A DNA stretch of 10,569 nucleotides, from NCBI GenBank assembly GCA_964549995.1, contig CAZJXF010000119.1, forward strand, positions 1-10,569, read 5' to 3'. Made by a program: the position numbers and the translations under genes. Positions 6,401-10,569 of the stretch are shown here, one piece after another. This DNA is from Desulfatirhabdium sp964549995. GTDB taxonomy: Bacteria; Desulfobacterota; Desulfobacteria; Desulfobacterales; Desulfatirhabdiaceae. Each line of letters opens with the position of its first letter. Positions within the stretch are counted from its first letter, which is position 1. The notes beneath the pieces are model-generated. The model did not search any database, was not told the DNA's origin, and saw nothing but the letters and a program-made list of their open reading frames with translations.

Positions 6401-9190
6401 ATGAGTTCTATGTCGAACGGGTTGCAACCATCCAAACGGATTTTTCAATCATTGGCTCAGGGGGGAATCGCTTTCTTTTGGCTGATGATGCTTCTGGGAT
6501 GCAGCCTGTCGACTTCATCCCCCGAAAAATGGTTTCAGCAGGGGGTTGAGGCGGTATCCAGTCGTCGCTACGAGGAGGCGGTTACTTTTTTCAAGAAAGC
6601 CCTGGAGCGGGATCCCACCTTTTCCGCAGCTCACTATCGGTTGGGAGAGCTTTATTCCCGGATGGGCGAGCGACAGGCCGCCATTTCGGAACTCACCCAG
6701 GCGCTGATGCATTCGCCCCATCTGGTTGAGGCCAGAAAATTGCTCGCCACCCTCTATTATCAAGCCAAGCAATACGATCAAGCCATTGCCGTACTTCAAC
6801 CGATGGATCGTACCCTTCGCCTGGATCCAGACATTGCATCGATATATGCAGGTTGTCTGATCGAAAAGGGAGATTTTCAGCAGGCAACAAGCCTTTTGAA
6901 GGAGGCGTTGGAGATTCACCGGAATCATATCGGACTCAACCTGACATTCGCTCGGTTGCAGGCCATACACCAAAACGCAACGCAGCTGCAATCGATTCTG
7001 GACAACCTGATCAGCCAATATCCGGAGGATGTTTCCATCCGCCTCGTTGGATTTTCCCTGCTCGAGAAATGCGGTCGTTTCGATCTCGCAGATTCCCTCA
7101 TCTTGAAAGCCATCGAACAATTTCCCGATAATCCGAAACCGATGTTGGCTCTGGCCCGATCCCGCATCCAGAACAAGCGCTATGAGGATGCACAGCGGAT
7201 CTTGCAATCGGCAACAACGGTTCCTTCCACCCCGGAAATCGATCAATATCTCGGACTCATCGCTCACAAGAAAGGCAACCGCGAAGAAGCCTTCAGTCGG
7301 TTTGTTTTGGCAGCCGGCCAGTTTCCAGACGATCTTGGATCCCAACTACTTGCCGGGGATTATGCGTTTCTCGTCGGGCATATTTCCATCGCTGAATCTC
7401 TGTACTTTCGGGCGGTGCAGAAATGGCCTTACATCGATGCCCTGCGCATTCGATTGATACGGCTCTATCTGGCAGAAAACCGGATCGAATCGGCAGAATC
7501 GCAGCTGAAGCGCTTGCGCTTCAGTGAGGCATCCCGTATCGAGGCCACTCTGTTGAGAGGGATGATTTTGGCCAAAAAAGGAGACTATGAACATGCGAAA
7601 ATGGCCTTTTCAGAAGTGCTTCAACGGGAGCCTGAATCAGCGGAAGCGCATTATTTCTATGGGCTGTGTTTTCTCGCTCAGAAGGACTATGCACTTGCCG
7701 CATCGGAAATTCACACGGCCTTTCAGCTACGCAAGGATTCGCTGCGGATTCGCCTGAGCCTTGCCTATGTGTATTTCAGGCAGCACAAATGGCTGGCAGC
7801 CCTTGAAGAGGTGAACGCCATTGTAGCGGCCAACCCGAACATGGCTGAAGCGAGAAAACTTCGGGCAGCCATTCATCTGCAGCAGCAGCGATATGAAAAA
7901 GCCATTCAGGATTACCGGTGGCTCTTCGATCGCTATCCCGACTCCGCTCAGGTGCGATACTGGTTGGCCGAATCTTTAGCCGCAAGTGGAAAATCCGATG
8001 AGGCGCTCGTACTGTTCAGGCAGGTGCTGCATACCTATCCAAGCCCCATCAAGCCGTTGGAGCAGATGGTCGCCATCCTGACGGCTCAAGCGAGGTATGC
8101 CGAAGCCATCTCCCTCTGTGAGGAAATGGCAACCACCATTCCAGATCGTATCGGGATTGAGCTTCTCAAGGCCGTCGTTTTCATCCGTCAGAAAGCCTAT
8201 GCACAGGCCCAGTCGATTGTTGAGGGGGTGATCCGCGAGAATCCTATGCTGGACAGATCCTTGCTGCTGCAGGCCATGATCGATGAAGCGCAAGGAAGAC
8301 GGAAGGAAGCGATCGAAGGGTACAGGAAGGCGATCCGGTTGAATCCGAGCAATGTTCTTGCCTCCAGCAAACTGGCGAGAGTGTTTCGTCAGATGGGGCA
8401 ACCCCAGCAAGCCATTGAGATCTATGAAAACCTCATCGCTGTCCAACCCGATTATGCGCCTGCTCTGAACAATCTGGCCTATCTTTATTGGAAAACCGGT
8501 CGATCCCTGGATCGTGCCTTGCAGCTGGCGGAACGAGCGCTCAAGGATATGCCGGATCAACCGCAAATATACGATACCCTCGGCTGCATTCATATGGATT
8601 TGGGGGCGATGACCACGGCGGAAGGGTATCTGACCAGGGCGCTTCGGGTATCTCCGGATGATCCGGTGTTTCGGTTGCATCTGGCTTCGCTTCGTAAACG
8701 CCAGGGCAGGCTCCGGGAAGCCAAACAGGAAATTCAGAAAGTCTTGCAGGCCGAACTTCCGGAAAACGAACGGCAGTGGGCGAAGAGCCAGATCGAGGAA
8801 ATGGCTTTTCAGGAAAGGGCGGAACTGGAAACCATCCAAACGATTCAGTCCTCTCTCAAGAAAGGGAAAGTGGAGGAAGCTGCAGAACTGGCTCGAAGCG
8901 GGCTTGCCCGAAATCCCTCCTCCGTCGAAATGCTCCATCAGATGGGGCAGATCTATTTCCTTCAGGGATCCTATATGATGGCTTCCGCGACCTACCGCCA
9001 AGCGGTTCGGATGGCTCCCGAGCGTGCCGATCTTCATTTTCGGTTGGCGCTTTCTCTGCAGAAACAGGGGGAAGTGGATGAAACCAAAACCGAACTCGCT
9101 ACCGCCATTCGCCTTGGTTTGGAGGGGCGGGATCGAAAAATTGCCGAGCGATTGCTGCAGGAGCTGACCAAAGGAAAGGATCGTTCATGA
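6401..9190 (+). CDS. Large TPR-repeat lipoprotein, PrsT-like
   Basis: This 929-aa protein begins with a signal sequence (hydrophobic residues 21-33) ending in lipobox LLGC with Cys34 as the lipidated residue. Nearly all the rest (from about residue 42 to 915) is tandem 34-residue tetratricopeptide repeats with the usual G/A-x-Y/A pattern; two of the first are at about 43-76 and 77-110. Size, lipobox and the C-terminal part (LNNLAYLYWKTGRSLDRAL, then DTLGCIHMDLG) resemble PrsT, the TPR lipoprotein of exosortase/PEP-CTERM polysaccharide loci. TPR superhelices scaffold protein complexes, so a periplasmic or outer-membrane assembly role in polymer export is likely. Start ATG 6401 has a weak ribosome site; ATG 6410 is possible and would not change the signal. 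The stop overlaps the next start (ATGA), and the divergent operon encodes a Wzz-like protein. No exosortase is visible here. Confidence 0.85.
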   Translation: MSSMSNGLQPSKRIFQSLAQGGIAFFWLMMLLGCSLSTSSPEKWFQQGVEAVSSRRYEEAVTFFKKALERDPTFSAAHYRLGELYSRMGERQAAISELTQALMHSPHLVEARKLLATLYYQAKQYDQAIAVLQPMDRTLRLDPDIASIYAGCLIEKGDFQQATSLLKEALEIHRNHIGLNLTFARLQAIHQNATQLQSILDNLISQYPEDVSIRLVGFSLLEKCGRFDLADSLILKAIEQFPDNPKPMLALARSRIQNKRYEDAQRILQSATTVPSTPEIDQYLGLIAHKKGNREEAFSRFVLAAGQFPDDLGSQLLAGDYAFLVGHISIAESLYFRAVQKWPYIDALRIRLIRLYLAENRIESAESQLKRLRFSEASRIEATLLRGMILAKKGDYEHAKMAFSEVLQREPESAEAHYFYGLCFLAQKDYALAASEIHTAFQLRKDSLRIRLSLAYVYFRQHKWLAALEEVNAIVAANPNMAEARKLRAAIHLQQQRYEKAIQDYRWLFDRYPDSAQVRYWLAESLAASGKSDEALVLFRQVLHTYPSPIKPLEQMVAILTAQARYAEAISLCEEMATTIPDRIGIELLKAVVFIRQKAYAQAQSIVEGVIRENPMLDRSLLLQAMIDEAQGRRKEAIEGYRKAIRLNPSNVLASSKLARVFRQMGQPQQAIEIYENLIAVQPDYAPALNNLAYLYWKTGRSLDRALQLAERALKDMPDQPQIYDTLGCIHMDLGAMTTAEGYLTRALRVSPDDPVFRLHLASLRKRQGRLREAKQEIQKVLQAELPENERQWAKSQIEEMAFQERAELETIQTIQSSLKKGKVEEAAELARSGLARNPSSVEMLHQMGQIYFLQGSYMMASATYRQAVRMAPERADLHFRLALSLQKQGEVDETKTELATAIRLGLEGRDRKIAERLLQELTKGKDRS

Positions 9191-9984
9191 AGGCCTGTCG
9201 TTCCTGCATGATCATCGTTTTCCTGTGGATAGGCTTCACGGCTTCGATCGCCCGATCGTCGGAAATCGATTTCGGACTCTTGGCCGTTTCTTATCCTTCA
9301 GAGGACATCCTCTTTCCGGAGGTCAAGCTGCGGATCGAGTCTCTGGATCAATTGATCCCGAATCTCTGGGATCCGATGGATCCGGCCATCGATTTTCGGG
9401 ACCTGCTTCTCGAGCTTCCGGAAAAGCCTACCAAACAATTGACGCCGATCTTTGTCTTCGGAGAGACCAGAGGGTTTGCGGCTCCAATTCCACCGCTGAC
9501 GGTTGAAAAAATCGAGGTCGAATTTTACCAGCCCTTCGATATCGGTTACATCGAATACCATCCTCTCGATGTTCCGCCGGAAAAAGTGCTCATGGAAGAT
9601 TACGGCGAAATGCGCGGAATTGTCACATATATCCCCAAGGCACAGGTCGTCATCTCCAGCGAGCTGACATCAAAAGCCTTCGTCCTGAAGGAACCCGGCC
9701 TTCAGAAAGGGGAGGTCATCGCAAAACCCCTTCCCTTGGAAGTGGCCAAGCCGGCGGAACAGGAGACTCCTGAAGGTGTCAGTGAACTTCCCATTCCTGT
9801 GGGAGCTGATGAAAAGAAAAAGAAAATGGGAACGGCCGGTGAATTGGCCATTATTCTGCTCCTTGGGTTTTCGCTGATTGTCCTGACCCCCTTCAAGAAG
9901 CTCTTCACAGCCGTCATGCTGATCTTTCTCTGGATCTACTACTGGCAGCCGGTTGCATCCTTTTTTGCGAAGCTGCTCTTTTGA
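9187..9984 (+). CDS. Unrecognised exported protein with C-terminal membrane hairpin
   Basis: I do not recognise this 265-aa protein. It starts with a cleavable-looking signal (residues 8-22, ASIA then RS). Residues 23-200 form an acidic, proline-containing, beta-like extracytoplasmic region without cysteines. A lysine cluster (about 209-213) precedes two hydrophobic helices (about 219-236 and 239-258) joined by TPFKK. The lysine cluster on the exported side runs against the positive-inside rule, so topology is uncertain. ATG overlaps the TPR gene stop as ATGA, so the pair is translationally coupled and probably acts together, for instance as an inner-membrane anchor for the TPR lipoprotein (inference). 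The last residues, FFAKLL, are encoded by a dispersed repeat copy, so the original C-terminus may have been replaced. Confidence 0.75.
   Translation: MKACRSCMIIVFLWIGFTASIARSSEIDFGLLAVSYPSEDILFPEVKLRIESLDQLIPNLWDPMDPAIDFRDLLLELPEKPTKQLTPIFVFGETRGFAAPIPPLTVEKIEVEFYQPFDIGYIEYHPLDVPPEKVLMEDYGEMRGIVTYIPKAQVVISSELTSKAFVLKEPGLQKGEVIAKPLPLEVAKPAEQETPEGVSELPIPVGADEKKKKMGTAGELAIILLLGFSLIVLTPFKKLFTAVMLIFLWIYYWQPVASFFAKLLF
9959..9978 (+). repeat. Dispersed repeat, copy E, inside the 3' end of a coding region
   Basis: The repeat core TTTTTGCGAAGCTG lies within this stretch, just before the TGA stop at 9982-9984. It encodes SFFAKLL in the frame of the exported membrane protein. It is in direct orientation with copy F 74 bp downstream. 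Confidence 0.75.
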
Positions 9985-10032
9985 CGTCGTTCTACTGCGC
10001 AGGTCCGAAACGATCCCAACATTGCGGCTCCA

Positions 10033-10052
10033 CCGCCTTTTTGCGAAGCTGT
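10033..10052 (+). repeat. Dispersed repeat, copy F
   Basis: This 20-mer, CCGCCTTTTTGCGAAGCTGT, is identical to copy C at 2151-2170, about 7.9 kb away. It sits between the exported membrane protein gene and the tRNA pair; the flanking bases 9985-10102 hold no gene. Confidence 0.8.
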
Positions 10053-10102
10053 TATTGGTCTGGATGAGTTGGACGAGGCAAGAAAAAGGGAGGGAAAGAC
10101 GC

Positions 10103-10177
10103 TGGAGGCGGCATCCAGATTCGAACTGGAGTATAACGGTTTTGCAGACCGCTGCCTTACCACTTGGCTATGCCGCC
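10103..10177 (-). tRNA. tRNA-Cys (GCA)
   Basis: A full cloverleaf can be folded on the minus strand. Acceptor arms are GGCGGCA (10177-10171) and TGCCGCC (10113-10107). The anticodon loop CTGCAAA gives GCA, and the T-arm contains GTTCGAATC. The discriminator base is U, the identity element of tRNA-Cys, and the CCA end is encoded (10105-10103). It lies 9 nt downstream of tRNA-Gly and is probably co-transcribed with it. A T-rich tract follows (10096-10084, minus strand) but without a clear stem. Confidence 0.95.
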
Positions 10178-10186
10178 AAAAAGAAA

Positions 10187-10261
<75 letters not shown>

Positions 10262-10277
10262 TCAAATGATGGCGGCT

Positions 10278-10306
10278 TATTTACCTTGCGATGCGGCGAT
10301 TGTCAA
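10278..10306 (-). promoter_or_regulatory. Promoter of the tRNA-Gly/tRNA-Cys unit
   Basis: On the minus strand a perfect TTGACA -35 (10306-10301) is followed by a 17-bp spacer and TAAATA (10283-10278). Transcription would start around 10271, about 10 nt before the tRNA-Gly 5' end, which is normal for a tRNA unit. Confidence 0.6.
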
Positions 10307-10569
10307 CCCCTTTTTCATTCGCCCAGGTCTGTCAGGAACTGTAGGTAGATATGGTGCGACTTTTTGCGAAGCCGCCATCCACGATGGCCTCACAAAAAGT
10401 TCAACAGTCTCATCCGAGTCGCATGGGAGGAGACACGCCTTTTTCGTTGCATCGGATAAACTCAGCCGCCCGAGCTCGTAAGGGCCGGGCATGTGGCCAG
10501 ACTTCAACGATGGGTCATTGAAACGCAACATCTTGTTATTCAAACGGATATGACTTGGATGAGCATGCC
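10307..10569. other. Repeat-derived region without a convincing gene
   Basis: It contains the hairpin repeat at 10358-10402 followed by about 165 bases with no ribosome-site-supported gene. An 88-codon minus-strand frame exists, but it runs across the hairpin and the tRNA promoter. From memory, the stretch around 10430-10530 resembles repeat sequence scattered through some Desulfobacterales genomes, often mis-annotated as short hypothetical proteins. That recollection is unverified. Confidence 0.45.
10358..10402. repeat. Hairpin repeat, copy G
   Basis: The left arm ACTTTTTGCGAAGCCGCCATC (two parts: 10359-10373 and 10374-10379) pairs with 10383-10400 at 16 of 18 positions, with a 3-base GCC bulge and a CAC loop. 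It has the same design as copy D (2181-2220): the TTTTTGCGAA core on the left arm, CATC at the loop and an A-rich right arm. Confidence 0.7.

Noticed and set aside
7976..9037. 353-codon minus-strand frame opposite the TPR gene
   Set aside because: It is a shadow of the TPR coding frame; its composition is rich in His, Arg, Phe and Pro with no domain pattern.
10277..10543. 88-codon minus-strand open frame (MNNKMLRFNDPSL...)
   Set aside because: It crosses the hairpin repeat and the tRNA promoter, lacks a ribosome site and has no recognisable domain; more likely repeat sequence that happens to be open.

Overview
The window looks like a chromosomal stretch of moderate GC content from a Gram-negative bacterium, most likely a sulfate-reducing Desulfobacterota (deltaproteobacterial) lineage. 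This rests on two lipoproteins with lipobox-type signals, an AmpG-type permease, a PrsT-like giant TPR lipoprotein, and many short palindromic intergenic repeats (core TTTTTGCGAA) of a kind I associate with Desulfobacterales genomes. The lineage is an inference; the repeats and gene content are seen directly.

Layout. Positions 1-176 are a gene-poor leader with one repeat copy. Positions 177-2049 (+) hold a two-gene overlapping unit: an AmpG-like muropeptide permease and a YkgJ-type CxxCxxCC metal-binding protein. Positions 2048-2220 are a convergent intergenic region made almost wholly of repeats, a 124-bp element with inverted ends followed by a hairpin element. Positions 2249-6037 (-) are a four-gene operon, in transcription order: a ParA/Soj ATPase, a CpsD/BY-kinase-like protein with a ruined Walker A motif and a repeat-bearing N-terminal extension, a Wzz/GNVR polysaccharide co-polymerase, and a cysteine-rich DUF4156-like lipoprotein. 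Positions 6038-6400 are a divergent control region with a perfect 17-bp palindrome, a GC hairpin and a good -35 element. Positions 6401-9984 (+) hold a 929-aa TPR lipoprotein and, overlapping by ATGA, an unrecognised exported membrane protein. Positions 9957-10052 carry two more repeat copies. Positions 10103-10261 (-) hold tRNA-Cys and tRNA-Gly with an upstream promoter. The last 300 bases are another repeat-derived region.

How the genes may work together. The divergent block 2249-9984 reads as an envelope polysaccharide module: the co-polymerase (PCP) and its kinase-like partner would form the inner-membrane export or length-control unit, the ParA ATPase could place or segregate that unit in the cell, and the TPR lipoprotein plus exported membrane protein would provide periplasmic or outer-membrane scaffolding. 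There are no glycosyltransferases, Wzx/Wzy, Wza or exosortase genes inside the window, so the polymer is unknown. The unusual part is the pairing of an apparently active ParA with an apparently dead BY-kinase homologue in overlapping genes. The 3' ends of three separate genes run into repeat sequence.
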